Shown: piece after piece, positions 1-6,953 of the stretch | Numbering within the stretch: position 1 is the first letter of the stretch | Layout: each line of letters begins with the position of its first letter | Origin: Cryomorphaceae bacterium | GTDB taxonomy: Bacteria; Bacteroidota; Bacteroidia; Flavobacteriales; Schleiferiaceae | Reading direction: 5' to 3' | Assembly: GCA_013205365.1 (NCBI GenBank) | Contig: JABMNC010000083.1 | Location: forward strand, 1-8,962 | Length of the DNA: 8,962 nt | Program-made: the position numbers and the translations under genes | Notes under the pieces: generated by a model | Seen by the model: only the letters and a program-made list of their open reading frames with translations | What the model was told of the DNA's origin: nothing | Database searches by the model: none

Positions 1-276
1 ATGACCGAGCTGCTGTCGCAGGCCTACTCCCAGGGCGAGGGCCGGTTTCGATGCCCGCCCAGCATGTGCGTGGTTCCGCGCGACCTGGAGGCTCCGCTCC
101 TTCATGCGGCGCTTGAATCGCGATGCGGACTTAACGTCATCGACCTGGCCAACGCGGATTCCTGCGCCTTCATAGCGACCGAAGACGCTGGCCGAGTTTT
201 TGCCGACGGTAGCTTTGAAGTGCTCGGCCGCCTTGAGTCTGCAGAACTTCGCGGATGTACCTTAATGGCCTTATGA
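1..276 (+). CDS. Unidentified protein, possibly the C-terminal part of a longer gene
   Basis: The frame is open from the first base to the TGA at 274-276, giving 91 residues if the ATG at position 1 is the true start. Because that ATG is the first base of the window, this may equally be the tail of a longer protein. The sequence is soluble-looking, with no signal peptide or membrane segment, and has several cysteines (CPPSMC, RCGLN, SCAF, GCTL). I recognise no family. Codon use and GC-richness match the following genes, which supports real coding. Its TGA overlaps the ATG of the next gene (TGATG), so the two are probably co-transcribed and translationally coupled. No function can be assigned. 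Confidence 0.6.
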   Translation: MTELLSQAYSQGEGRFRCPPSMCVVPRDLEAPLLHAALESRCGLNVIDLANADSCAFIATEDAGRVFADGSFEVLGRLESAELRGCTLMAL

Positions 277-1040
277 TGAAGAACCTACTGCTTTTTACCG
301 CCCTGATTGCCGCCCTTAGCGGCTCTGCCCAGCGCATTCACGGCTACGCCAAGGCCAAAATCGCCGGCCAAGAGGCCTTTCAGCTCAACGATTCCACCGA
401 GGTCTACGCCGAGCGCAGCGAGCGCGGGTTCACCGTCCGCAAGAGGGTATGGGTGCTCAATTCTTCGCTGTCCAAAGGCGTTATTATGCCTGGCTCGGCC
501 CTGTTCAACGAGCGCGGTGAAGCAATCGGCCTAACGCTGGGTGCCGACGTTCCCTTGAGCGGAGCCCAGCCTTCGACCCAGCGCAAGCTGCGCAAGCACC
601 AGGTCGGAACCATTGAAGGCGAAGTCCGCGCCACTCACCTTCAGAGCGGTTCCTGGCCCGAAGAAGCCCTGGCCGACCTTTTGAACGCCAAGCGCAGCCG
701 ACCGTTTTGGGAGGACGCCGAGGTGTTTTTTCGCAGCTATGGCTTTGCCGAGCTCGAGGCAGACGATCTTCCTGAGGCCTTAGCCGAAGGCGGTTACAAG
801 GCTTTTTTGCTAGTACGCCGCGACGCCAGCAACCAAGCCAATCCGCGCTTTCGCATCTTAGTGGTGACCCGCGGTGAATCCGCGATCCAAAGCATTGTGC
901 TTGAGGGCGGACCATTGGAACTTCCCAAATTCAAGCTGACTGAGGCCGCAAGCTTCGGAACCGTCATGCACGCCCAAAAGCCCACGCCCGCCTTCAAAGA
1001 GGCGCTCGAGGAGCTGGCCTACCGGCACATGCCCTTGTAG
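276..1040 (+). CDS. Small secreted or periplasmic protein of unknown function
   Basis: This 254-residue protein begins with a classical Sec signal peptide: MKN, a hydrophobic run LLLFTALIAALS, and a likely cleavage at GSA-Q around residue 18. The mature part is mixed and charged with no further membrane segment, and no cysteine-based lipobox is visible, so a periplasmic or exported location is expected. I chose the ATG at 276 because it overlaps the upstream stop as TGATG and directly precedes the signal peptide. An ATG at 273 adds one residue. One at 255 adds seven residues (MYLNGLM), which is less natural ahead of a signal sequence. It ends 22 bp before the end of a convergent gene. The family is not recognised. 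The conserved-looking core (residues about 140-200, with FRSYGFAELEADDLPEAL and FLLVRRDAS) gives no functional clue. Confidence 0.75.
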   Translation: MKNLLLFTALIAALSGSAQRIHGYAKAKIAGQEAFQLNDSTEVYAERSERGFTVRKRVWVLNSSLSKGVIMPGSALFNERGEAIGLTLGADVPLSGAQPSTQRKLRKHQVGTIEGEVRATHLQSGSWPEEALADLLNAKRSRPFWEDAEVFFRSYGFAELEADDLPEALAEGGYKAFLLVRRDASNQANPRFRILVVTRGESAIQSIVLEGGPLELPKFKLTEAASFGTVMHAQKPTPAFKEALEELAYRHMPL

Positions 1041-1056
1041 TCCTCGGCTGGAGAAT

Positions 1057-1079
1057 GGAGCCCTAACGCAGGGCCTTCC
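1057..1079. terminator. Stem-loop between convergent genes
   Basis: GCCCT (1060-1064) and AGGGC (1070-1074) form a perfect 5-bp stem around the loop AACGC. GGA (1057-1059) can pair with TCC (1077-1079) past a 2-nt bulge, giving about 8 bp. It sits at the meeting point of two convergent genes and covers the stop codon of the minus-strand one. There is no T-run on either side, so a bidirectional terminator role is only an inference. Confidence 0.3.
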
Positions 1080-2580
1080 GCTTCGAATACCGGGCGTATT
1101 CCGTGCCCGTCGTAGTCTGTGTTTCGCCCATCTTTAGCCAAGTAACTCCATACTGCTGCAGCGTATCGGGAAGCACCTCTACCCAGCCTGTGGCAACAGC
1201 AATGATCTCATTTTGATCGAGAACCTCATTGAGGTAGCGTCGTTCTCGACAGTGATCGTTCTCGTGGGGTATACCAATCGCCTGAGGAGATAAACCATCA
1301 AGAAGGTAGCTGTTCCAGTAGCTTGCGATAAAGGCAATCGAATCGTCCGAGCGGCCCTCGCGCTCCAGAAGTACTTCTGCTTGCAACCGTGTTAAACGGC
1401 CCTTGGCGCCGGTACTGAATGTTCTATTGAATGACCAGGCCGCCAAAACCTGCATAACCAGTAAGGCCACTGTTCCAGCACGCACGTAGGGCTTTTTGGA
1501 AATTCCTAAATCCCCGAGGTAAGAAAGTAGGGCAAGCCCACCAAAACCAAATGCTGCCGAGAAATACCGCAGGGGGAATCCATTCACCACGCTCCAACCC
1601 GAAAGGTGGACCGCAGCCCATGAGCCCAAGCTCGCGAGCCCCAAAGTCCAGGTCAGGGCCTTAACCCGCTTTGGGCGCAGCCATCCAAAAACGACTAAAC
1701 CCAACATGGCAATGAGGAAGGCCCACCAGAATAAGGCATTAAACGGCTTGTTGCCTCCTCCCAATAGCGTGGTGCTCCATTCACTCCATTGGCTCGCAAG
1801 CGACTGAAGTACCTCCTGCGGACTTGCAATCAGCTTTGCGAAACCTTTTTGGTGCGGCGCCCCAGACTTGGCCGACCAAAGTCCCAACAGCCCAGAGGAA
1901 GCACCAAGGAACACTGCCCAGGGACTGTCCCGGCTAAGCTGAATTATGGTTCCGCGGTAGAACCAGGCGGCAGCGGCCAGCAGTGCAAGCGAGAGTTCCG
2001 AGGCCCAAAGGTTGGCGACGGCAAGAACCACAAACCCAAAGCTTCGAATATTCTGTATGCCGAATGGACGAGTTGAAGCATTCGATTTAAGGACAATGGC
2101 GGCTTCATTGGCACGGCGTGCTGCCTCAAGCAGAGCCAAAAGCCCCAAGCCGAGCAGGTACTGACTCAGGTAGGGATGGCCAATATTAACCCCATCCTCA
2201 AACGGATAGGGAGGCAGCATTAGAAAGGCTAGTCCGACCGAAGCCAGGAGTACATCGCGCACGAGGTAGGCCCAAAGGAGCCCACAGACCATAAGGACCA
2301 ATCCTTGAACCCAGGCCATCGCCGTCAATCCGTCCAATCCTATCGCGGTAAGGATGGACCCAAGAAAGGGCAGAAGACTGCCAAGGCGATCCTGGCCCCA
2401 ATAGTATGCGTCTCTGCTCCAATCGAAGCGTTCGGCCATCAGTGCGTGAATGAGCTGGTCGGCATTGACCTGTGGGCTTTGTGCGACGCCCCAGTAGGAT
2501 AGAAAAAGTCCCCAACTTACCACAAACAGCAGTGCTGCGAATACCTGCACCCATGCGATTGGATTGGCGCGCAGCTTCAA
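1063..2580 (-). CDS. Polytopic membrane protein, GT-C glycosyltransferase-like
   Basis: This 505-residue integral membrane protein starts with TTG at 2580. An in-frame TAG lies only 12 bp upstream, so there is no room for a longer protein. Hydrophobic segments are visible at about 9-30, 68-82, 85-120, 138-152, 181-207, 221-237, 282-300, 308-325, 338-356 and 368-384. A soluble C-terminal part of about 120 residues follows (385-505). The layout of a first membrane helix, then an acidic exported loop (NADQLIHALMAERFDW, then YYWGQDRLGSLLP) and a chain of membrane helices, is that of GT-C fold glycosyltransferases, which use polyprenyl-phosphate sugars. I see no family-specific motif, so substrate and even enzymatic activity are inference. 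It lies downstream of tyrS on the same strand, with its own promoter in the 108-bp gap. Confidence 0.75.
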   Translation of the reverse strand: MKLRANPIAWVQVFAALLFVVSWGLFLSYWGVAQSPQVNADQLIHALMAERFDWSRDAYYWGQDRLGSLLPFLGSILTAIGLDGLTAMAWVQGLVLMVCGLLWAYLVRDVLLASVGLAFLMLPPYPFEDGVNIGHPYLSQYLLGLGLLALLEAARRANEAAIVLKSNASTRPFGIQNIRSFGFVVLAVANLWASELSLALLAAAAWFYRGTIIQLSRDSPWAVFLGASSGLLGLWSAKSGAPHQKGFAKLIASPQEVLQSLASQWSEWSTTLLGGGNKPFNALFWWAFLIAMLGLVVFGWLRPKRVKALTWTLGLASLGSWAAVHLSGWSVVNGFPLRYFSAAFGFGGLALLSYLGDLGISKKPYVRAGTVALLVMQVLAAWSFNRTFSTGAKGRLTRLQAEVLLEREGRSDDSIAFIASYWNSYLLDGLSPQAIGIPHENDHCRERRYLNEVLDQNEIIAVATGWVEVLPDTLQQYGVTWLKMGETQTTTGTEYARYSKRKALR

Positions 2581-2618
2581 AGCTTTGCTCTAGTTTGAAC
2601 GCGTCGAATCGTGATCAT
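2577..2618 (-). CDS. Possible 13-codon upstream ORF overlapping the TTG start
   Basis: An ATG at 2618-2616 opens a frame reading MITIRRVQTRAKL and ending with TGA at 2579-2577. That stop overlaps the TTG start codon (2580-2578) of the membrane-protein gene. The ATG lies three bases after the predicted -7 box, so it would be at or near the 5' end of the mRNA. Overlap of a stop with a weak start codon is the arrangement expected for translational coupling. The peptide is too short for sequence to prove coding, and this may be chance. Confidence 0.25.
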   Translation of the reverse strand: MITIRRVQTRAKL

Positions 2619-2621
2619 AGT

Positions 2622-2652
2622 CAAAGGTAGTGGGGTCAGCCAGGTCGCCAAT
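2622..2652 (-). promoter_or_regulatory. Bacteroidota-type promoter of the membrane-protein gene
   Basis: On the minus strand ATTG (2652-2649) and TACCTTTG (2629-2622) are separated by exactly 19 bases. This fits the Bacteroidota housekeeping sigma pattern (TTTG or TTG, about 19-21 bases, TAnnTTTG). Transcription would start around 2618-2615, leaving about 35-38 nt before the TTG start codon at 2580. It is the best promoter match I found in the window. Confidence 0.6.
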
Positions 2653-2659
2653 GGCCCTC

Positions 2660-2682
2660 AGGGCAGGCCCAGCAATTGCCCT
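2660..2682 (-). terminator. Weak stem-loop just after tyrS
   Basis: AGGGCA (2660-2665) and TGCCCT (2677-2682) form a 6-bp stem with an 11-nt loop, beginning six bases beyond the tyrS stop. It lies between tyrS and the promoter of the next gene, where a terminator would be useful. No T-run follows on the minus strand, so it is not a convincing intrinsic terminator. Confidence 0.25.
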
Positions 2683-2688
2683 CAGTCC

Positions 2689-3963
2689 CTAGTCAGCCAC
2701 CACCAGTGCGTAGTTGCGCTTGCCCTTCTGCACCACGAGGTAGCGCCCAGCGATGAGGTCGTCAGCAGTGACCGTTTGGTCGGGCTCAGCCCGGTGCTTG
2801 TTGAGCGAAACTCCGCCCGCGGCCAAGAGCTTGCGGGCCTCCGCACGCGAAGGGAATAGGGTTGTGTCGGGGGCAATCACGTCGAGGATTCCAAGGCCTG
2901 AAGAGAGGGCGTCGCGCGAAATCCGCATCTGCGGAACCCCACTGAACACGTCGAGCAGGGTGGCCTCGTCAAGGCTTCGAAGAGCGTCGGCCGTGGCCGC
3001 ACCAAACAAAATTTCGCTGGCAATCAGGGCTTGGTCGAGGGCCTGCTTGCCATGGACACGGTCTGTAATGTCGGCCGCCAGTGCCTTTTGAAGGGCCCGC
3101 TGGTGCGGAGCTTGGGAATGCTCGGCCTCCAGGGCCTCGATTTCTTCGCGGCCTTTGACTGTGAAAATCCGTATGTAGTTGCCCGCGTCGGCGTCGGCCG
3201 CGTTGAGCCAGAACTGGTAGAACTGGTAGGGAGACGTGCGCTTGGGGTCGAGCCAGACGTTGCCGCCCTCGGTCTTGCCGAACTTGGTTCCGTCCGCCTT
3301 TTTAATGAGTGGCGTGGTCAGTGCGAATGCCTCGCCCCCGCCCATGCGGCGGATGAGCTCGGTTCCGGTCGTGATGTTGCCCCACTGGTCGCTTCCGCCC
3401 ATTTGAAGGCGGATTCCATGGTGCTTCCATAGGTAGTAAAAGTCGTAGCCCTGAATGAGTTGGTAGCTGAACTCGGTGAAGCTGATGCCCGACTCCTGGC
3501 GGCTTTTGACAGAATCCTTGGCGAGCATGTAGTTGACCGTGATGTGCTTGCCCACGTCGCGAATGAAGTCCAAGAAGCCCATTTCTTTGAACCAGTCGTA
3601 GTTGTTGACGATGCGGGCACCGTTCGGGCCGCCAAAGTCGAGGAACTTCTCGAGCTGGTCGCGCTGGCACGACAGGTTGTGCTGCAGGCTTTCCATGTCG
3701 AGCAGCTGACGCTCAGCCGACTTGAACGAGGGATCGCCGACCATGCCGGTGGCTCCGCCCACGAGGGCATAGGGCTGGTGGCCTGCGCGTTGAAGGTGCA
3801 CGAGCATCATTACCTGCACGAGGTTGCCCACGCCCAGGGAGTCTGCGGTGGGGTCAAAACCGATGTAGGCCTTTTGCGGGCCGGAATTCAAAAATTCTTC
3901 GGTGCCCGGCATGCTGTCGTGCAGCATTCGGCGCCAGCGGAGTTCGTCGACAAACATGGTCAT
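2689..3963 (-). CDS. tyrS: Tyrosyl-tRNA synthetase with altered HIGH motif
   Basis: This is a class I aminoacyl-tRNA synthetase that charges tRNA-Tyr with tyrosine in the cytoplasm. Its 424 residues match the usual bacterial TyrRS length. The N-terminal part has the Bacteroidota pattern (DELRWRRMLHDSMPGTEE), then GFDPTADSL (residues 35-43), ALVGGATGMVGDPSFKS, the tyrosine-binding YQLIQGYDF and LQMGGSDQWGN, and the KMSKS equivalent KFGKT at residues 227-231. An S4 RNA-binding domain occupies the end (about 358-424). The oddity is the HIGH motif, which usually reads HIGH, HVGH or HIGS/HIGN in TyrRS but here is GVGN (residues 44-47). Thr39, equivalent to the gamma-phosphate-binding Thr40 of Geobacillus TyrRS, is kept. 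Everything else looks intact, so I call it functional. Starts at 3963 (MTMFVD) or 3957 (MFVD) are both possible. Confidence 0.97.
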   Translation of the reverse strand: MTMFVDELRWRRMLHDSMPGTEEFLNSGPQKAYIGFDPTADSLGVGNLVQVMMLVHLQRAGHQPYALVGGATGMVGDPSFKSAERQLLDMESLQHNLSCQRDQLEKFLDFGGPNGARIVNNYDWFKEMGFLDFIRDVGKHITVNYMLAKDSVKSRQESGISFTEFSYQLIQGYDFYYLWKHHGIRLQMGGSDQWGNITTGTELIRRMGGGEAFALTTPLIKKADGTKFGKTEGGNVWLDPKRTSPYQFYQFWLNAADADAGNYIRIFTVKGREEIEALEAEHSQAPHQRALQKALAADITDRVHGKQALDQALIASEILFGAATADALRSLDEATLLDVFSGVPQMRISRDALSSGLGILDVIAPDTTLFPSRAEARKLLAAGGVSLNKHRAEPDQTVTADDLIAGRYLVVQKGKRNYALVVAD

Positions 3964-3967
3964 GAAG

Positions 3968-3975
3968 CAAAGTTA
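3968..3975 (-). promoter_or_regulatory. -7 box of tyrS promoter
   Basis: TAACTTTG on the minus strand matches TAnnTTTG exactly and ends four bases before the tyrS ATG at 3963. Transcription would start at or within a few bases of the start codons (3963 or 3957), giving an essentially leaderless mRNA. No good -33 element is visible. The place where it would lie (about 3995-3998) overlaps the -7 box of the divergent gene. Confidence 0.45.
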
Positions 3976-3995
3976 GGGCGTCACCGCGGCCGCGC

Positions 3996-4003
3996 TACCT
4001 TTG
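3996..4003 (+). promoter_or_regulatory. -7 box of the SDR gene promoter
   Basis: TACCTTTG matches TAnnTTTG exactly and ends one base before the ATG at 4005. If used, the transcript would begin inside or at the very start of the coding region, and the GTG at 4008 might then be the start codon. Its expected -33 position (about 3973-3976, reading TTAG) overlaps the opposing tyrS -7 box. Confidence 0.4.
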
Positions 4004-4004
4004 A

Positions 4005-4991
4005 ATGGTGATTGTAGTAACGGGTGCCTCTGGCATGGTTGGTAGCCAAATTGTACTAGCCCTAATCGAGGCTGGAATGGGCCCGGTACGCGGGCTTTAC
4101 CGCTCGGCGGCATCCCTCGAATCCGCCCGCCGCAGCTGGGAGTTTCAGGGCTTCGGAGCCCGCTGGAGCGAGGTAGAATGGGTCCGTACTGACCTCGAAG
4201 ACCCCCTCGAAGTCGAGGCTGCCTTTGAAGGCGCAGACTACGCGGTGCACACGGCTGCATTGGTGTCGCTGCGCACTAAAGACGAGCAACTTATGCTGCG
4301 CAGCACTCCGTTGATGGCCGAGCATGCAGTCAACGCCGCGCTACACCATGGGCTCAAAGGATTTGTGCACCTCTCGTCTGTGGCGGTGCTTCAGGGCAGC
4401 GAAATGCCGCTTGACGAGTCGGCCGACCCGCAGCGCAAGGGACTCAACGCATACGCCCGCAGCAAGTTTGACGCCGAAATGCAGGCGCGCCGGGGCGAAG
4501 CAGAAGGCCTTAACGTACTTATTTTGAATCCCTCCGTAATTCTAGGCCTGCCGTTTTGGGCCGACGGAAGCAGCCGCCTTCTTCGCAGCGCAAGTAAGGG
4601 CCTCCCCGCGGTTCCGGGGGGCAGCACGGGCTGGGTCGACCTGCGCGACGTGGCAGACGCGGTGGTTCATGGCCTTCGCCAACCTTCCTGGGGCGAGCGC
4701 TTCATCCTAAGCGGCAGCAATCAATCGTTTGAAGCGTTTTATGGCGGAATCGCCGACCGCCTCCTCAAGCGACGCGCCCCGGTCCTGCGCGCCCGATGGC
4801 CCTTTGAACTGGCTTGGCGCCTGCTTGCCGGGGTGCAAGCCCTGGGCGGACCCACCGCGCAACTTACCCGAGACAGCGTGCGCTCTGCAACCAGCACGGT
4901 TGATTACCGCAACCGCAAAGCCACCGAATGGGGCCTGCACTTCAAGCCTTTTGACGAAACCATCAACTGGATCGCTTCGCCGTGGAAGTGA
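4005..4991 (+). CDS. NAD(P)-dependent epimerase/dehydratase (extended SDR)
   Basis: This 328-residue cytoplasmic oxidoreductase belongs to the extended short-chain dehydrogenase family. The Rossmann nucleotide-binding motif TGASGMVG is at residues 6-13. An acidic RTDLEDP follows the third strand, VHTAALVS corresponds to the NAA-type motif, and the catalytic Ser (HLSS, 124/125), Tyr150 and Lys154 (YARSK) are all present. The C-terminal part (about 220-328) is the variable substrate domain and ends with the common DETINWI helix. Family members act on nucleotide sugars, flavonoid-like alcohols, steroids or other hydroxyl/keto substrates, and the sequence does not tell which. An in-frame TGA immediately precedes the ATG at 4005, so the start is this ATG or the GTG at 4008. 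The gene is divergent from tyrS and overlaps the following alkB-like gene, suggesting one operon. Confidence 0.9.
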   Translation: MVIVVTGASGMVGSQIVLALIEAGMGPVRGLYRSAASLESARRSWEFQGFGARWSEVEWVRTDLEDPLEVEAAFEGADYAVHTAALVSLRTKDEQLMLRSTPLMAEHAVNAALHHGLKGFVHLSSVAVLQGSEMPLDESADPQRKGLNAYARSKFDAEMQARRGEAEGLNVLILNPSVILGLPFWADGSSRLLRSASKGLPAVPGGSTGWVDLRDVADAVVHGLRQPSWGERFILSGSNQSFEAFYGGIADRLLKRRAPVLRARWPFELAWRLLAGVQALGGPTAQLTRDSVRSATSTVDYRNRKATEWGLHFKPFDETINWIASPWK

Positions 4992-5548
4992 TTCCGTTCA
5001 CCCACCTCAAGGACTGGCTAAGCGCCGCCGAAGCCGACGCAGTGCTCGCCAAGCTCGAAGCGCGAAACGACTGGACCCAGGGACGCATTCGCATGTTCGG
5101 CCGCGAAATACCCGAGCCGCGGCTCACGTTTTTTGAAGGCGACCCCGGTCTGCGCTACACCTACGCCCACCGAAGTCTTGAGGGCCAGGGATGGACCCCT
5201 GAACTCGAAGCCCTTCGCGACCGTTTTGCGCGCGATTTCGGCATCAAAACCAATACCGTATTGGCCAACTTGTACCGCGACGGCCAGGACTCCATGGGTT
5301 GGCACCGCGACGACGAACCCGAGCTTGGCCCCGACCCGCTTGTCGTCAGCCTCAGTTTGGGGGCCACCCGCGATTTTGACGTGCGCCGCGACGCGGACAA
5401 ATGGACCCATCGCTTCGCGCTGGGCCACGGCGACCTCCTCCTCATGGGTAGCGAAAGCCAAACACAATGGACCCACTCGATTCCAAAACGCATAAAAATC
5501 AGTAGTTTACGCATTAATTTGACCTTTAGGCAGGTGTTTGGGCTATAA
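4982..5548 (+). CDS. alkB: AlkB-family Fe(II)/2-oxoglutarate dioxygenase
   Basis: This 188-residue enzyme would repair alkylated bases (1-methyladenine and 3-methylcytosine type lesions) in DNA or RNA by oxidative demethylation. The iron ligands are visible as the HxD pair His108 and Asp110 (GWHRDDE) and the distal His165 (THSIPKR). The 2-oxoglutarate-binding arginines are Arg177 and Arg183 in RINLTFR, with the six-residue spacing of E. coli AlkB Arg204 and Arg210. NLYRDGQDSMGWHRDDE and SLSLGATRDF are typical of the ALKBH2/3-like branch. The start is GTG at 4982 or GTG at 4988. The latter gives a GTGA overlap with the stop of the SDR gene, and both imply translational coupling. No Ada box or methyltransferase gene is nearby, so adaptive-response control is not indicated. 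Confidence 0.93.
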   Translation: MEVIPFTHLKDWLSAAEADAVLAKLEARNDWTQGRIRMFGREIPEPRLTFFEGDPGLRYTYAHRSLEGQGWTPELEALRDRFARDFGIKTNTVLANLYRDGQDSMGWHRDDEPELGPDPLVVSLSLGATRDFDVRRDADKWTHRFALGHGDLLLMGSESQTQWTHSIPKRIKISSLRINLTFRQVFGL

Positions 5549-5600
5549 ATTGCGCCAAAGCCGCTATTGTTTGTTGAACCTTTAGTCCGAACTTTCAGCC

Positions 5601-6599
5601 GTGCTCAAGGACCTTCGCAACATCCTCATTTTCTGTATTTTGGCGGTTTTCTCATGCCAAAGTTCTTCCACGGACCCGCTTAAACCGGAAACGAGGAGTT
5701 TTTTATGGTCTGACCTCGCGCGCCCTGTAAGCTACCCAGGACCTTTGGTCGAATCCGATTCAGCCTACGACCAAAAAAGCCTGCGAATTGTCGCCAACCT
5801 CGCCCACGCCGAATGGGACAGCATCGCGGCGGTGGCCAACGACTCCCTGTTTACAGCAGTTGCTGAAACTCCCTACGCGGCCCGACTCGAAGGCCTCGCC
5901 CAACTTGAAGTTTGGCGAAATTCCCTGGGAGATGTTGAATATGAGGCACTTAACGTACGCGGGGTGTACAACCAAGGATCCCAGTCGCACGTGGCTTACG
6001 TGTTCAGTCGATGGAAGTCTCCACAAACCGATGAAATTGACCATTTTATGATCTTTACGCTCGCGTGGAATGCGCAGGGAAAGCTCACCTTAATCGGCAT
6101 GTTTAAAACCGAATGGCCGGAAGCTAACCCGCGTCCTATAGCGCCGAGCCGACGGCCTGAACTGTTTCACTTTTATTCGGCGACCCTCATTGGTTCTGAT
6201 TCCGCCGCCAAAAAGGCAATGGATTTTACCGAAGCAATTTACCGAAACGCACTTCGCGTTCAGCAATCAATCTTGACCGACACGGTAGAGTACCACGATG
6301 GCCAAGGCGAGTTCGGAATCTATAGCCGCGCCGAAGTTCTCGACAAGCTCGACCACCGCACCAAGGACCACCAGCACCATTTGATTCGCTACATCACGGT
6401 TATTCCGTGGAACATGCTTCGGTTCAACCGCGAAATGGCCTTGGTCGTGACCTACGAAGACTGGCAAAACCGCGACGGGAGCAATGCGGTCTACTTGTTC
6501 TGCCGCCTCTATTTTTTTGACGAGCAGGGCAAAATCAACAACTTCGTGTTCACCCGCCGCCGCGTGTACCCGGTGGGACGCTACCCACTCGTCGACTAA
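5601..6599 (+). CDS. Lipoprotein with two NTF2/SnoaL-like halves
   Basis: The 332-residue protein starts with GTG at 5601. It has a lipoprotein signal peptide (MLKDLRN, hydrophobic core ILIFCILAV, lipobox FSC with Cys19 as the lipidated residue), so it should be anchored in the inner or outer membrane. The mature part appears duplicated. Residues about 57-175 and 203-322 each show an N-terminal helix pair followed by beta strands. The strand pairs FMIFTLAWNAQGKLTLIGMF and YLFCRLYFFDEQGKINNFVF line up, including a shared QGK turn. This is the NTF2-like/SnoaL-like cystatin-type pattern, recognised by layout rather than by a signature motif. Its binding partner or substrate is unknown. It begins 52 bp after alkB; a poor promoter-like TATTGTTTG lies at 5565-5573, so it may be an operon member or independent. 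Confidence 0.75.
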   Translation: MLKDLRNILIFCILAVFSCQSSSTDPLKPETRSFLWSDLARPVSYPGPLVESDSAYDQKSLRIVANLAHAEWDSIAAVANDSLFTAVAETPYAARLEGLAQLEVWRNSLGDVEYEALNVRGVYNQGSQSHVAYVFSRWKSPQTDEIDHFMIFTLAWNAQGKLTLIGMFKTEWPEANPRPIAPSRRPELFHFYSATLIGSDSAAKKAMDFTEAIYRNALRVQQSILTDTVEYHDGQGEFGIYSRAEVLDKLDHRTKDHQHHLIRYITVIPWNMLRFNREMALVVTYEDWQNRDGSNAVYLFCRLYFFDEQGKINNFVFTRRRVYPVGRYPLVD

Positions 6600-6953
6600 C
6601 TACAACCCGAGCTCGCGCAGCAGCGCGGCGATGCGCTTGGCCGCGGTCTCTTCACTTTTGGCGGAACCTATAACGTGCAAGTGGTTGCGCTGCCGCCCTG
6701 GGAGCAGCCTCTGAAACGCGACCTCGACGTCGGGATCAAACGCAAATACCTCAGCGAGGGCCTCGGGTACGGGCATTCTGTACCGGCTCGTGTCGGGCCT
6801 GAGGCTCATCTGCGATAAGCTGCCCACCCGCAGCCCGAGGGCATCGAGGCGGGCCTTTGACACCATGATCATGAATTCTCCGGGGCCGGCGCTGCCGGAG
6901 GCGCAGGACCATTCCTCTCCGAGGAAATAGTCGGTTGTAAACGCAAGTAAGTG
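6600..6953 (-). pseudogene. DUF1905/YdeI-like protein, 5'-truncated
   Basis: The visible C-terminal region is that of the YdeI/OmdA-associated family found in many Bacteroidota. It shows VSKARLDALGLRVG, then LRPDTSRYRMPVPEAL, then a C-terminal helical part with LLPGRQR and SAKSEETAAKRIAALLREL. Counting from the ATG at 6872 gives 90 residues. However, family-like sequence continues in frame upstream (YFLGEEWSCASGSAGPGEF) as far as a TAA at 6956-6954, and that stretch has no ATG, GTG or TTG. The roughly 50 N-terminal residues of the DUF1905 barrel normally found in such proteins are missing. The break coincides with the change from GC-rich to AT-rich DNA, so I infer that the 5' part was removed by insertion or deletion. 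A short product from 6872 or 6866 (MVSKARL) cannot be excluded. The molecular role of the family is poorly known. Confidence 0.6.

Noticed and set aside
505..915. Minus-strand 136-residue frame inside the secreted-protein gene
   Set aside because: Arginine- and cysteine-rich translation typical of an antisense shadow; the plus-strand frame has a signal peptide and coupling to its neighbour.
2654..2685. Repeated GCCCTCAG between tyrS and the membrane-protein gene
   Set aside because: Two short copies 24 bp apart in GC-rich DNA, partly explained by the stem-loop there; not enough to call an operator.
3031..4011. Long plus-strand open frames (133 and 183 residues) opposite tyrS
   Set aside because: They lie entirely antisense to a clearly conserved tyrS and arise from its GC-rich codons; the translations resemble no family.
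5565..5573. TATTGTTTG as promoter of the lipoprotein gene
   Set aside because: It has one extra base compared with TAnnTTTG, and the nearest TTTG upstream is 24 bases away, too far for a good match.
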